Below, piece after piece: positions 35,654 to 50,353 of a DNA stretch of 64,000 nucleotides; the first letter of the stretch is position 1, and the number at the start of each line of letters is the position of its first letter. The position numbers and the translations under genes are program-made. Under the pieces are notes generated by a model. It saw nothing but the letters and a program-made list of their open reading frames with translations, was not told the origin of the DNA and ran no database searches. The stretch comes from Hybos culiciformis (lineage: Eukaryota > Arthropoda > Insecta > Diptera > Hybotidae). The stretch spans positions 102,409,372 through 102,473,371 of the forward strand of contig OZ023274.1 of the NCBI GenBank assembly GCA_964007475.1. Direction: 5' to 3'.

Positions 35654-38600
35654 TAATGTAAAAAGTTTAATATAGAAAGAGTCATTTAAAAGAAAACTAT
35701 ATATTTTTTATTTTTATTTTTTACATAGCACTGACTGTAAGATATTTCTTATTTTTTGCTTATTTTTTTTAATATATATAAGTAAATTTTGTTATTTTCT
35801 TTATTGCGATGAATGCAGCATAAAGTTTTACATAAATAAAATTTCAAGTACTGCACTATAGAAATTATAGTTAAATGAGATACCGCGAAAAAAAAAACAA
35901 GAAAAAAAAAAGATACGTTGCATTCTATTATTTTACCAATTTTCTTATGCAGACCTAAATTTTACATTATGTTATGCATCGGTTGTTAAATGTATCGAAT
36001 GTGATTAGTAAAGTGAGTATTAAATGGTAAGACGGTTCCTTGTGTGGATATAAATGTTATATATATGTAAATAAACGCAATAACTTTTTTTTGCGTTTCT
36101 TATTAATAGAATCCCGATTTTTGTTTGATTAAAATTGAAACAGTAATAAATATCTTTAACTCTTTTAACTCTACTTCTCAACTTTTAAAAAATATAGGTA
36201 TATTACTAATTTGATAAAAATTAATTAAAAACAAAAAGATTGAGTTCTGGGGAAGTTTCTTTTGTGAATTGAGAAGCCGGTGCAATTATGGGTCGGTCGT
36301 AGAATAAAATAATTACATAAGCCAAGGATATTATGAATTATTATGTTCGAATAGAAGAAAAAAAAAATTTTGGAACAATAATTTCACGGCACAACAGACG
36401 ATAATTATTTTGAAAAAAAAAAAATTATTTTTGTGCATAACAACAATTTCTACTCAAACGTTAAATTACTTAAATTTTGTTGAAATAAATTTTTTAAATT
36501 TTGTTTCTTTTTTTTTTGTTAAATCAAAAATTAACTTCATTAAATGTGAATATAAGAGCTGAATAAAATAAATATTTATACTCAGCAGACTCTTAAATTT
36601 CTTTAAATTTATTATTATCAGGGAATGCGGCTTCTATCCAAACCTTCTTCATTCCTATTATTACAAGGAAAAGAGCTTCCATAAGTACAGAAAAACTGCT
36701 ACACAAAAAAGATATGTTAAAATTAACTATTAAGTCTTAATTTTTCTGTTTTAAATTACATTTAATTGTAAATTTTTACTACTTATACTATGGCTGATAA
36801 ACTATCACATATTCCAGTGTATGAATTTATCAACTAATAAGTGATGTTCCATCTGGGATCAAAAACTTTTAAAAAAATAAGTACGTACTTAAATTTTTTT
36901 TTAATGTTTGGTTGTGAATATTAAGAACGCCTTTAAATAACTTTTAGCAATATCGTACTAAAAATATTCTGATGAAAAAAAGGAAATAAATGTTAAGTTA
37001 AATATAAGATTAGAATTTGTGTACATATAAATTTTATATACTGTATATACAGCTTCTTTAAGTTATATTCGTTTACATTTTAATTTTGCTGAACAAATAA
37101 ACAAAAAACATAAAATTTTGTACATCATATATTATATATTTCCTGTTAACTTGCTAATATCACGAATAAAAAAATATAAACACATAGAATGTGTGTATCT
37201 CTTTTACATTTTGAAAATTAGCCAAAAAACGCAATTAGTCTTTGTAAACATTATATATTTTTGTTTACATAAGTTATATCAAAGTCTAGAATTCACACAA
37301 ATTGCTTTTAAAATAAGTTTTCGCCTTCTTTTGAAAATTTTAATTCAAAGAAACTTTCATCGCAGACATAAAAAAGTTGAAAAATTATGATTGCTTAGGA
37401 TTAAATTAATTTTATTTTTTTTTTTTTTCTCAAATATAAATATCATATAATAATTTTTTATTTCTATACGTACAATATTTTAAAATTAGAATTTTCAATC
37501 TTAAGATATTTTATATATCTGTCTGTACAAACTGTGCTGATTATTTAAAGAATCTGTTAAAAACAAAAATTAATTTTGGGTGCAAAAATCCATGTAGTTT
37601 AACTAATGCAACCATACGTCAAAACTGGAGTAAATTTCATATCGTAGCGCCTGAGAATGGGATTGATCTACATTTAATGCAAAAGTTCAATAAATAAAAT
37701 TTTAATTGAACGTGATTGGAAGAACAGGTTTAATTAAAAATAATTCAAGTCCCTTGTTAAAAACTGGAATAAATTCTAAACCAAATTATTTTTAACAATT
37801 TGAGCGTTATAATTTAATGAAATAAAAGATAAAGATAAAAAAAATTTAAGACATATGTACATTTTTTGTCATAATGACTTAAATTGAAAACTTCATGTGA
37901 TTTGTAACTAATGTTTAGTAATTTATTAAATAATTTTCCAAATGAAAAGTGTTTATAATTTTCCTTTTGTTTTTAGTTCGCTTCATATTTTCTTATATTT
38001 ATACATATATTTTTTTCCCCATTTATTGGAGGGTCAAAAAAGCAAAATGTATTCAATTTTCTTATATATATACAGTTTTTTTTGTCGATATAAAAAATAT
38101 AAATCAATGATAAAAATTCATTTCTACATAACAAATGAGTTCCAATAAGTCACAGTTGCTATTTTGGAAGAACGATGGCAAAAAAAATATTATAATGAAA
38201 AATATATGACACTCATTACAATTTTTATTACATTTAATAGCTAAAACTATTTTCAAGAATTTATTTTATTTTTATTTTTTTGGAATTAATGTTCACAGAA
38301 TTAAAGTTATTTTGATTTTTGATACGCAGAAAATTTTCCACAAATATTTTTAATATTAAAGATTAAAGTTTATTTGATATAAATGAAAACTTACTACTAT
38401 TATAATCCTGGCAATAAAGGCGAGGAATTTGATAAGTGTGACAAGCGAGGAAGTTTTAAATGTTTGCTTGTTGAACAAGACAAAATTGAATTTTCAGGAC
38501 GATGTTTGCAGGTCTGACAGGAAGTAACAATTTTAGATTTTAAGATGATATTTTATTTTTGGTATTAATAACGAGATCGCAAAATAATAAGAAAAGTTAA

Positions 38601-41600
38601 AGGACGAAGTTATTATTGCGAACAAATAGCATAATATTATATGTAATAAACTTTCTTAAGATATTTCAATTGGCAAATCAATAAGAAATTAATAAAAAAT
38701 ATTTAAGTACAGATTAATTGGTATTCTAACTTTTAGTTATCATAAATTTTAATTACTTCTTTGGATTTTTCATTTAAGTGTATTTAGACAGAAAATATAT
38801 AAATTTTACACGTTTAAAACATATAATTGGTCTTTTTTGTTTTTCTACCTGGAAAAACTTTTGTTTTTTTCATGAAGTTTTACCAATAAGTTTAGTTTTC
38901 TAAAAGTTTTTCTATTAAATTCAATGACCTTTTTTATTACCACAATAAAATTTTGTTTTTGTTATGTAGTATTGGTAAAATCGAACAAAAGTATTGTTTT
39001 GAAAATATTTTTTGAAATTCTCAAGACCTGTAAAAGTTTTGAATTTACTAAGTTTTTTTTAGATTTTATTAAATTAAATTTATTGACACCAAAATTGTTG
39101 CGATGCGAACATTTAAAGCGGCTTTTGGAGAACGCTCTCCAGAACCTCATATTTTATAACTATTGTGCTTTCTTTCATTCTTTTGTGCTTTCAGTACTGA
39201 TTTCTAGCTCTTATGCGTAACTAACATAACTGAATCCAGTTTAAAATGCAGTAGGTATTAATTATTCACTGTGGGAAATTTTGAAATGGCATTTATTTTT
39301 CTTTACTGAAAAAGTTCTATTTTATATTAAATAACAAATTACGAATCTTGTTTGTCATTAATTTGCAAGAAAAGTTAATGGTATTCTTAAGTACTTTTAA
39401 ACGCAGTAACTTTACCACTTAATAATTCGCAAAAACTTAATTAAAGAGAACTATTGACACGGGATAGTTTATAAGAAAAGTATATCCTGTGCGTTATCTG
39501 ATTTATACTCATCTCTGCTGCAGCATAAAATTGGCCTAATGTTTCTTATAGAGATATTTAGATATATAGCATATATTTTAAACATATCAGGTCATCCCCA
39601 TAAAAGAATTTGAAATACTGAATTTCAAATTTCTTGGATTGGATATACATACAGGTGATTTAATTCAGAAGTGAGCTGGCCTTTTCCACAACACTTACTA
39701 AATAGGTCTAATGTACTTAACACATTGCTAAACAAATATAATTTTTCTAAAACGAATATAATTCTGCAATTGAATTGAATTGCATTTATATTAAAAATAT
39801 AATATTTGGGAAAGGAAAAGTTTTTGACATAGATTTATAAATAATTTTGTTTTGTTTGTTCATTTAAAAAAATTTTACGATGTATAAAGTATATAAGATT
39901 ATATTTTTAGTGCTTTTTTTTTTTTTGTTCGAAGACCATTAAAGAAAAGTTATACAGTTTTAACATTTTCGATCTTTTTGAACCAAATCGTTTGAAATGC
40001 GACAGTCAAAACGCTAATGACACACTGTTCCAGAAAATTATTCCTTTTTGAAAATGGCTTTCATATATATTTTTTTTTAATAAAACCAGAAAGCTGCCTT
40101 TAATACTGTACTCCACAATTGTGATCTCTCATAACTAAGTTTATATCTGTATACCTTTAAGTTAAGTCAATAAGTAAACTTTAAGTTAATATGCCAATAA
40201 AATATTGTATAATTTTCTTGGAGAAGAAAAATTACAAAATTAGACCAAAATTTATATTTCAATAAGGAGCTAAATATTGTTAAAAGAAAACTCAATTTAT
40301 TCTGATTATTACACATAGAAAATTGTTTCTTTTCTAATATCAAGTATTTTGGTTAAGAAAAGGTATATTTTTTGTATACGTACCTAATTTAAATATTAAA
40401 TATTGCAATAAGGGAGTTTTGTCTATAGTTCTCAAAGGTTCAAGTGAAATTTTTATTTTTTTATTTTTTTTATTTTAGATTTTGCTAATCCAATTGAGAT
40501 TTTCGAAAAATATATTAAAAAAGTTTTTCACTGATATTATAAAAGTTTCTTCTGTTTTTTTTTTACTCTCTCTCTATAACAAATAATATGTTTAGAAAGC
40601 ACTTAACTTTGCACATATATATAGAATACAGAAAGTATAAATTTATAAATTTTCTTTATCTGAATTCGAATTAGAACAAGTTCTGAATTTAAAAGGATAA
40701 TAAAAAATAATAAAAAAAAATAAATAAAATAAAATAAAACAAAACTTTTTATTTTTATCTTCTCTCTAAACAAAGATATAGTTATTTTTTTTTGTTAATA
40801 CTTAACACTATGTATCTATAATAATATATTATGTAAACTAACTGTCAAATAATACTAAATTTATAGTTTTTAATCTCTGGTGTTTTGTGTGAATTAGAAC
40901 TAGAATACACTGAGAGTAAAATAATTTAATTTATGTTTCTTAAAATTTTGAAACAAAAACTAAATAGAAATATTTATGTAACGACTATCAGAATTTAACT
41001 TACATGTACATTCCCACTCTTAAATATCAGAGATGTCAAATTACTTGAATTTCATAAAGTTCGAGTGTATAATTTATTACTCGAAATACCAGAAAGAAAA
41101 CTTCGTGTAATCGAATACCTGGAAATCGTCAAAAGCTTTCGGTATTCAATTATCGAGAACTCGTACTGGCCTGTCTATATCCAATTCTATACTATATAGG
41201 TCCTGACATAATGAATTTTTGCCTACCTGCCGACAATTTTTATATTCTTTTCATATTATATAGTCATTGCTGGTATTAATGTCGACTGTATTATTATAGA
41301 TTCTTAGCAAGTATCTTTTACAAACTCTCATCAAAGATGAAACAACTAACTAAAAATAATGCAATGCGCCACAAAAATGTTCATTATAAAAGTGTTACTG
41401 TAAACATTTTAAGGAGCACAGAATAAATTGAAAACTATGATTAAAATTTTTATTACCCTTATTTTATTTTTATTTTTATGATACAAAAAAAAAATTTTTA
41501 TAAGCTTTATTATTTTTATTATTATAAATTTAATCACGATTTTATTAAAACTTCTGAATGACCATAAATTGACCAAAGGTGTAACTACATACATGTGTAA

Positions 41601-44600
41601 GCATATATAGATTTTATAAATTGTTATAAAAAAAAAATAATTATTTTAATGACTTTTTTTTTTATGATTTAATATCTATAGTTATGCTAAATGATCCTGA
41701 AATTTTCGTGGCATTTATGATATGAATTATAAAAATATTATGTTCCATTACAAAAAAAAAAAAACGTATGAAGTATTTTTATTTTTGGCTTGTTTTCACT
41801 TAAATACTAAATAAATTTCAATTTTTCTTTTCTTGTTTTTAGAAAAAAAAAAACTTCCATCCCTGGTGTTTTTCAGATCTTAATATTTTCTCAATTATTT
41901 TCTAAATTTGAAGATGTACTTCATACATTTTGAAATTAAATGAAAAATACAAATTTGTTGAATAACATCAGGTTCATTAAAATCAATAGAAGCGGGCGTA
42001 TAAACTAACAGTCCCTAATACGTATTTTGAATAAAACATTATATAAAATTTTTACTTTTTTTTTTGTATTTTATGTATACAATTTAATTATTTATTATGC
42101 ATTCATTCAATTTATTTATATATACATATATATATATTAATATTCTTTTTTGGGTGCTCGAATTAAAAAAAAAAAAAATTCAATTAGACAAGACAAATGT
42201 GTGCATATCAATTATTAATGATTTTAATTCACAGTGCGTAGTATTTATACAATGGAAAGTTGTTGGACAATTTTATGTTAAAATATATACATTAAAACGT
42301 AGGAGTATCTAAACTGTAATAAATACTTTATAGACACTTTTTTTATTCATTATACATTATACAAGAAAGCCTTGAATTTAAAAGTTTAAATAAAATTTAT
42401 TAGCATATACATACATTGTTAAAATTTTTTTGAATTTAATTTTAGTAGATCTCCAAAAAAGAACGTACGCCTTATATTATGTGTATATACAGCTAATTTA
42501 TTGAAACTAAATTTTATATACTTATATACTAGACTTGCAATAAGGATAATATGTGTATCAAATATATAGCAATTTTGAAGGACATTGTACAATTCACGCC
42601 AGATAAAAATATTATTGTGTTTTGATCTGTTTTTCTACCCTTTAGAATTGGGACAAAATAAATGGCTTAATTGAGTTCTAAAAATAATTTCCACGTTCAA
42701 TTGTCAAATCTGTACGATATGATATGTTATCTGACCCTTTTTTTTAAATTATTTTTAACATATTTAAATTTAATAAGCTTTCATATCTTTCATTAATTAA
42801 CTTGAAATTGTCGCAGAAATTTATCTCAATACTGAAAATAAAATGGACCTCATAATAAAAAAAAATCGATCCCAAAATAAAAAAATTTCTTTTAGCAATT
42901 TATTCAATTGTAAAATAAAGCTGTTTTTTTTTAACAATCACAATTTTTGACAAAGTTTTTTTTATTAAGTATTTCAACTTCAAACTCAAAATTTTAAGGC
43001 AAAGGTAAAAAAAAACTTGACTCTTATGTGCTTCGATTTTCGAACCCGGATAGATATGATATGGATAGACAGGATTTTCGAAACAATTAATTGTTGACAT
43101 TTTTGTTTGTGAGATTTCTTTTTATTAATTTACATATAATCAACAATATTTTCAAACTTTTACACAAAACATTTAATATAAAATCCTAATTTTCATTATC
43201 AATTATTCGGTTTCAAACCAGATATTTTTAAAACTTAATACGTCAACTAACAGGATGGTCTTCTGTTTTTATTAAAATTTCGATAATATTTCCCATGTAA
43301 TGAAATTCTGTGCTTTCAGTTAAAGAAATCAACCTTCCAGGGGATTTATTGTTTCAAATCATACCCAAAGAAAAACCGTCAATTAAAAATCAAACTTAAA
43401 AAGCAAAAATTTTATATTTTAATAGTAATGTTTCATGTGACGATTATCTGTTTTGACTTTTAAACTTATAATAATGTACATTTGAATGTAAAATAAAAAT
43501 TCAGTAGTAATAATAATTATGTTGAAATGACAGGTTTTAATTGTTCATTTCATTCATTAAAAGTTCTTTATCTTACGACTTCTTTAAAATTCATATTTTA
43601 ATAGGATGGCAATAAAATAAATATATAATATCCTTTTTAAGATTATATCGTTATATTATATTTTAAAGAAGCAAAATATTATTGTGTCATCATAGCGCAA
43701 TTTAATGTCATAAACTTTATTTTCATAAGTTAACCCTCTTGAAAGCATAATAATTAATAGCACAAAAAATAAGGAAATTGTGTTGTATATACACCGTACT
43801 ATACACTACCACTACTAAAGTATAATAAATAATAATAAATTTTCTGTTTTCTGCAGTTGATTATACTCTTTTCATTCTTAAAGTGCATAAAATAATAATG
43901 GCAAAAATTAAGGAAAAAAAACGTTGAATAGGTCAATTTATATTTTATAGCTCTTTTGACAATTTTTGCCATATTATTCGTAAATAAGTTTAAATATAGT
44001 AAATTCATCAAAAGAGTTTCATAAGCAGAATTTTAGCTAAATTAACTATTATACAGATAAGCTATGTATGCATGGATAGTATAGTGAGATAGATTATTTT
44101 GAATTTTTATTATTTATTTTTAAATAATGCTTGAGTTATGCTCGACACAATTTAATGACATTTAATGTAAAATAAATTAAATAAAAATATCCCCATTTCA
44201 AATGTAATGTATTGCTTCTGGACTGATGGTGTACAGATAGTTTATCTTTTTTTAACTAAACTTGGGTCTCATATATAGTCCTTTTTTTACATTTTTGACG
44301 GAATACGGGCTAAAAATAATCTCTATTCTATATTAAAATATTTCTGTATTTAAGAACCTAGCTTACTAGCAGCAAATTCGAAAATTTGTGAATAATAAAT
44401 TTTGAATAATAAATTCTGAATAATAAATTTCTAATTTTAGCGATTGAACTTGAACAAAATCTTTTCATAATGAATTAAAATCAGAATATTGTCTGAATTT
44501 TAAAAATTTTCCAACCAGCAGCAGCTATGAAGTGTAAAATAAAGCTTTAATTATTATTATAAGTCTATGAACTCATAAAATTGAAATTAACTAAATCAGA

Positions 44601-45394
44601 AAATTCATTTAAAAACCTATTAAATGATTTTTTGTTTTTTCATTATTCATAAAATTTTAAACCATATATTTTTGCTTTTATTCAGCCTTTGATATTTTAT
44701 TATTATTATTATTATTTTTAATAAATAATTTACAATCCACACAGTGTATACAGTATAATATGATTTTGTTATTGCTGGGCTTTATAAATAATATAATAAA
44801 TGAAAAACCAAAAAATTTATTAAATAAAAAATTATTATTATTTTGTCGCCGAGAGAAAATTAAAATCCTTTTTTGGTTAAGTGAAGCATGCGGTTTGGTC
44901 CGTTTATAATTTAATACATAAAACAAAGGATTTACTCTTTTATTCTCTAAAAAAAAATATATAAAATTATTTTATGCCAAACAGTTCATTTGGGATGACT
45001 AATTTTCCATAGAGTTAAAAAAATTTATATAAAAGCTAAAAAAATGAATAAAATAAATATTAAATTAAATTAATAATTTTTTCGCTTTTTTTTTGAAGTT
45101 TCATTACCAGTGACAGTAATTTATCAGTCTATGAAAAAGAGTTTGAAAAAAATACGATTGAAGTGTCAGCGGGGGATTAAAATTTTCCAATTAGTAACAC
45201 ATACTGTGACTTCAGCAGACTACACTTGATTACAATTGTTCAATTAATTTACACTGCTTCAAAAAAAACCCAATAAGTAAACATTTAAAAAAATGATTGA
45301 TAGATTTTAATAAAAAATAAGCAAACAATTAATTATTTAATATAAAATAAATAATTAATAATTATAAAAAGAATTATATACAGTGTAAGAAGTT
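33626..45394. other. Largely gene-free A+T-rich stretch
   Basis: About 12 kb without a supported gene. Simple repeats include (AAT)n at 35622-35650 and near 44700. A duplicated ACTCATAGACTGCT lies near 34422-34449. Unassigned small frames at 34524-34682 and 38383-38517 are described under findings. Confidence 0.5.
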
Positions 45395-45803
45395 ATATTT
45401 ATCAAGGCTGTCGAGTTGGAGTCGGAGTCGGAGTTGTGGAGTCGGAGTTGTGGTTTTTGGATCGGAGTTGGAGTCGGAGTCGGAGTCGTTACGAAAATTC
45501 GCGACTCCGACTCCAAGAATATTTTTAGCAAATGTTTCAAAATTCATTGAATTTTAAAAATTTTGTATATGGACGTGCAATAAGAATTAATTAAAATAAA
45601 TAACATAATTAAAAAATAAAACTTTATATCATATTAATTAATTCACTTCCACTAATTACCCACAGCATAGTTTTCACTATTATTTATAAATATATTTCCA
45701 CGTTTAGCTTTGGAGTTGGAGTCGTACATTAAAAATTTTAGCGGTTGGAGTCGGGGTCGGACTCCGAACTATTTTTTGACGACTTCGCAGCCCTGATATT
45801 TAT
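45395..45803. mobile_element. hAT-type MITE rich in GGAGTC repeats, 8-bp duplication
   Basis: ATATTTAT occurs directly on both sides (45395-45402 and 45796-45803), a perfect 8-bp target duplication typical of hAT transposons. The element (45403-45795, 393 bp) starts CAAGGCTG and ends CAGCCCTG, imperfect inverted termini of the hAT CAGGG type. Subterminal regions are made of GGAGTCGGAGT hexamer repeats on the left and GACTCCGAC-type repeats on the right, around an A+T-rich core. No transposase ORF is present, so it is non-autonomous. The minus-strand frame at 45355-45540 is only the hexamer repeat. Confidence 0.85.
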
Positions 45804-47446
45804 ACATGCAATTCATATATCCTCTATAATAGAAAAGAAAAACTTTTTTTATGATTTTTTTACGATACAACCACTTTTATGTTAGTAGGTATACCTTCTT
45901 TTTTTCGTAATTTTAAAGTCATGATGTGACGACATAAAAATGTAAAACCTTATTACAGTCTTTTATAGTAAAAAATCATAAAAAACTATAATGCGTTGCG
46001 GTGAAAAAAAAAAAATAATGCTTTTGTAAAAAGTTATGTTACTTTTCTTGCAATATTGTTCAGAGAATTTTTTTTTTGATGCAGCCATACTATATAAATG
46101 CATATACCTACTACTATCAATAAAATAACAATTTTTATTATTTAAAAAAAAAATTAGAACATAGTATCTTACAAGTTTTTAACGATAACAAATCATTTCC
46201 ACATGACATTTTACATTATAAATTCCTTACACAAATTTACGACAATTGACTATAAATCATTTTATTATTTTTCAAGAGATAAAAATAAGAAAGAAAATAT
46301 TTGAAACATAATTTTTTTTTTATGCATATCTTTATACATTTAGTTTTAAGTACATTTAAATGGAAAAAAAAATCTTATAATGTAATAAAAAACTTTATAA
46401 TATCATTTCATTTTAATTTCTTAATTTTATTAAAAGTGCTAAGGCATATATTAATTGGTTGAATATAGGAATTTTTAATTTTTAAATACGTGGAACCTTA
46501 GCATAGTTTGCGATATTGGAAACTAAAATTAAGTAAAATAAATTAAAAAAAAAATTTGCAACATAACAATGATTACATTGATTGGAGAGAATAGTGAAGT
46601 TTTATACTGTCATTCAATAAAATAATATTTCTAACGAGCGACTTAAAGGTTATTATTATAAGGCCACAAGGTTATATATATATACCAAGAGAAATACTAA
46701 AACAAACGTTAACTTTTATATACCTTTATAATAAATGAAAACGATTATTATTATATTTTTAACATTTATTTTCTTCATCAATTTTCAAATTGTTTTACAA
46801 TAAACTAAAAATAATATTTAAAAATATTTAAAGTTAATTAATCTATTTAAAGTTTTCATTAAAATTCACAAAATATAGGTATATATAATAATGCAAATGA
46901 AAATTTATTCATTTTCATCAAAATGAATAAGCAATCATTTTAAATGTCTTTGCCAAAGAAAATAAACGATTAAAAGAGTTATAATATACATACATTATTA
47001 TGAATTTGTGTATAAAACTTATAAATTCATGTGTATAAATTTTTGTGTAAAATGTTCAATGTTTTTATTAAGTACACAATTATATAATATAGAAATTTGT
47101 GTACAAAGAATTTAGAGAAATTTGAAAATTTTATTCCATAATAAATTTCTATTTAAATGATATCTTTATAATTGACATTAATGTGGTAATGTACACATAG
47201 GTAAATATTTTGCAACATAAAATTAAATGCATTTCTTAATTTTTTTGTTGTTATATTATATTCTTTGTTATTTTATTATATTTAAAGCTAAAAAGTTAAT
47301 TTTAAAATTTAATTCAGTTTTATTGAAATAGAAAATATGTAAAAATTTAATTTTCTATATTAATATAATATGAACTTTCGGAAAATTGATATTTTGTAGC
47401 CCTGATTTTGATTAGGGATTAAAATTTTCACTGCTGCACAATTTAT
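45804..47446. other. Gene-free A+T-rich stretch
   Basis: Homopolymers only; nothing recognised. Confidence 0.55.
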
Positions 47447-47708
47447 TTTTTATTTATTTATTTATTTATATATATATTAGTATACGAAATACTTTATTTA
47501 CAAAATTTTACAATTTATTTATCATTTTATTTATTTATTTTTTTTCGACTAAGCTCTATCTATTTTTAATAAAAATTACGCAATTTCTTTTAAAACTAGA
47601 AAACTGGTGTTCAATTTTAATATAATTAGGTAAAGTGTTGAATAATTGTAGACCCCTGTAGAAGAAGGAATTCTGGGCTGCAGTTGTTTTTTGGATTTGT
47701 ATTAACCA
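47447..47708 (-). pseudogene. LINE 3' end on minus strand: reverse transcriptase C-terminus and tail
   Basis: On the minus strand, 47708 to 47556 reads 50 codons and a stop, containing AAQNSFFYRGLQLFNTLPNY and then F-K-R. The S-x-F-Y-R/K-G-x-x-L-F-N-x-L-P motif and the closing F-K-R helix are the C-terminal signature of LINE ORF2 proteins of jockey/CR1 type. An in-frame stop lies just upstream (47709-47711). Downstream is a short 3' UTR with repeated AATAAA/TAAATAAA (47447-47550), the expected LINE tail. The sequence differs clearly from the + strand LINE at 4451-4681, so it is probably another family. Confidence 0.72.
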
Positions 47709-50353
47709 TTATTTTTCGATGGCAGAATATAATTAATGAATTTTTTCAGATATTTTTATCACAAACTTATAATGTTGAAAAAATTGATTTCGCTATTTCC
47801 ACATTACAATTTTATCAAACTAATGCAATGTCTACCATAATTTTTCCACAAACTTGACATACATAATGTTGTTCAATAAAACAAATTATACATAGTCCTT
47901 CTCTTTAGTTCTTTTATTATCTTAAATTCTAAATAAACATAATAACAATGTTGGAAAATCCTTTTGAGTTAATTTTTCTGGTTAGGCAAAAAAAAAAAAG
48001 TTTTTCTTCCAATCATTTTAAAATTTCCTCATATTAAGTTATGAACACTATGGTTTTATTTTTTAAAGGACAGATTGTTATGAAAAGAATATATTTTGAT
48101 AATTAAAAAAAACTTTTTACCTGAATACTAACCCGGTTATATATACTTCAATTGTCTTGGTCACATTTTTTAATTAATCCTTAAATCCTTGCCAGAAGAT
48201 GATAATAACTAATAAGACCTCAGTAAAAAAAAAAAATCTAAAATCTATAAATTTTTAATTTACAAAATTACGAAAATTTTGTTCATTATACGAATAACAA
48301 GGATCAAAATAATATTATGAAGACAAATTTCCCGAAAAATTTATTATTGATTTGGGAAAATAAGAGCAATTCTGAAAAAAGCTTTTCCAATTTTGTTTTA
48401 AGAGAAAAGTTTTCATATGAAAAAAAAAAATTTAATAATTTCCTTTCTCAGAAAATTTTCCACAGGACTATTTGAAAATCTAATATTATGTTGATTTTTT
48501 TTTTTTTAGTTTTCTTTTTATCCTCGGATATTACCAACTGTTTTCACTTAAACGTTTATGAAATTTTTATTAAGTCAATATTTTTATATAAGTTTTTTTT
48601 TTCATTCGACTTTAATTGTGTTAAATTTTTATGACATGCAATCTGCGGTAATTAGATAAAATTATGAATTATGATTTTGATTCAAAAAAAAGTATCGATT
48701 ACTATTATTCGATTTAATAAATTCTACACTGGTTTTTATTTCACTGTTAATTAAAATAATATTTTTTTGATATTTAGAATAGGAATTTTGAAATTGAATT
48801 GTAAGTACTCATAATTATCATTGTGTAAGAAAGGCTTGACCTTACAGCATAGTAGTAATGGTAAGATTATGTTGATTAGGTTATATGACTACAGCGATGA
48901 GAGCTGGAATTGAAGCGTCGTTTAAGGCTGTTTTGTATCGATTCGGAGATACTGAGGGTTATTAAAAATCCAGATAATTATTAAAAAAATCAAGAAATAC
49001 CCTTCACACTATTCATATAAATTCAACTCCAATTATATAATAGCTTAGGAAGCACCGGAAAAATGATTAAATTTTATGTTTGGTATAAGCAAATTTTGAA
49101 AATTTATTTCGATAGACTTTCCTGTCAATCAAAATCTAAAAGATAACGATTTGGACTATATGCAGTGCTAAAATTTTATCTCTTTCTCTAAGAGAGATTG
49201 CTACAAGGCTATGGTATAATTTGTCTGCCTGAACAGAATTTTTAATTTAGTTAAGGTTTTTGATTTCTATATTTTTTTGGGCAACAACAAGTTTAATATT
49301 TTCTTTAATTTTGTTTTGCCTTGCCTAGGATTAAAATTCTTTATTTAATTAAAACTTGGTCCAAAAGCCAAAATTACAAAAAGTAAAATTAATTAAAAGA
49401 ATCGCCATTTTTCTCATAAAAGTAAAATCAACATATTCAGTTTTTGTATATATAATCAAATTGCCTTGTTATAAAACTTTATTAATCTTACACTATATAT
49501 AATACCCAAAAATTCTCACATAAATAAATATATGTTGTGTGTACCTTGAAGTCTTCAAATCTTATTTAGGTGAATAAATTGTATCAGAAAAATAGGTTCA
49601 TGTATATTATATTTTATATATATAGAAATCATATATTTAACTTAGTTATTCAAGGAGCCTAGAATTAATTAAAGAAAATTGAATTACTGTGGATTTTCTC
49701 TAGTTTTTTTTTTTTTTAATAAATTTTCTTCTAAATGGTATTAGAAGAAAATTTTTTCATTATGTTTTGGAAGGATATGTGTTCTTAATCTTAAGAATTT
49801 TTTCTTTTTTTAATTTTAGATATTTATAGAACACTTTGCAAAAAAACAAATCTCCAAAAAAAGGACATTTTCAGTTAAAAATTAATTCTCCCAACAAATC
49901 CAAGAAAAAAATTGCAACATACCGCTGCTAAGAATATTCTTAGTGCTTGTGGTTTGGAAATATATAAATTATATGAATTCAGGTAGAAAAAATTTAGAGA
50001 TTCAAATGAGGTTTTATTTACATTTTGTTTCCAAAATTTTGTTACAGAAAATTTTATTTCATTTTGAATTTCTTTTAAAAACAATTTAATTCTTTTTTTT
50101 TTTCTAAATCATTGGCGTGAACTTAAGTTTTTCTTCCATAAATAAAGTCATTTAGTTAGTTGAAGGTTAATTTTTCCACTTTGTCTAAAATAAAATAGTA
50201 ATATTAAATATTATTTTTGAATATTTAATAATGAAATAAATTATAATTATCTTTCAAAATGTTATTAATAAATTAATTTGATAATGGGAAATATATAAAT
50301 TTAATCAAGGGTTTTTCAAATACATATATTTATATGCAATCTATAGAATTTAC
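47709..50353. other. Gene-poor stretch; probable intron or downstream part of the DUF4485-like gene
   Basis: No convincing exon. The rest of the DUF4485-like gene must lie here or further left. A weak minus-strand candidate is a 23-nt piece after CCACAAG with a GTATGT donor near 49911-49935, in the right phase but too short to trust. A small G+C-richer frame at 48885-48965 (+) is noted under findings. Confidence 0.4.

Noticed and set aside
38924..39220. 98-codon plus-strand ORF
   Set aside because: Composition is F/K/L/I-rich like background, with only a short G+C-richer patch (39085-39150); no family features.
41059..41160. Nested TTCGAGT/ACTCGAA and CGAATACC/GGTATTC inverted repeats, considered as a MITE
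   Set aside because: Arms are short, and no outer termini or duplication could be defined.
42985..43100. Minus-strand frame starting MSTINCFENPVY and a GGTTCGAAAATC B-box-like site
   Set aside because: No donor at the frame's end, no A box at the right distance and no foldable tRNA; too little to call a gene or SINE.
45355..45540. Minus-strand ORF with T-P and S-D repeats
   Set aside because: It is a translation of the GGAGTC hexamer repeat in the hAT MITE.
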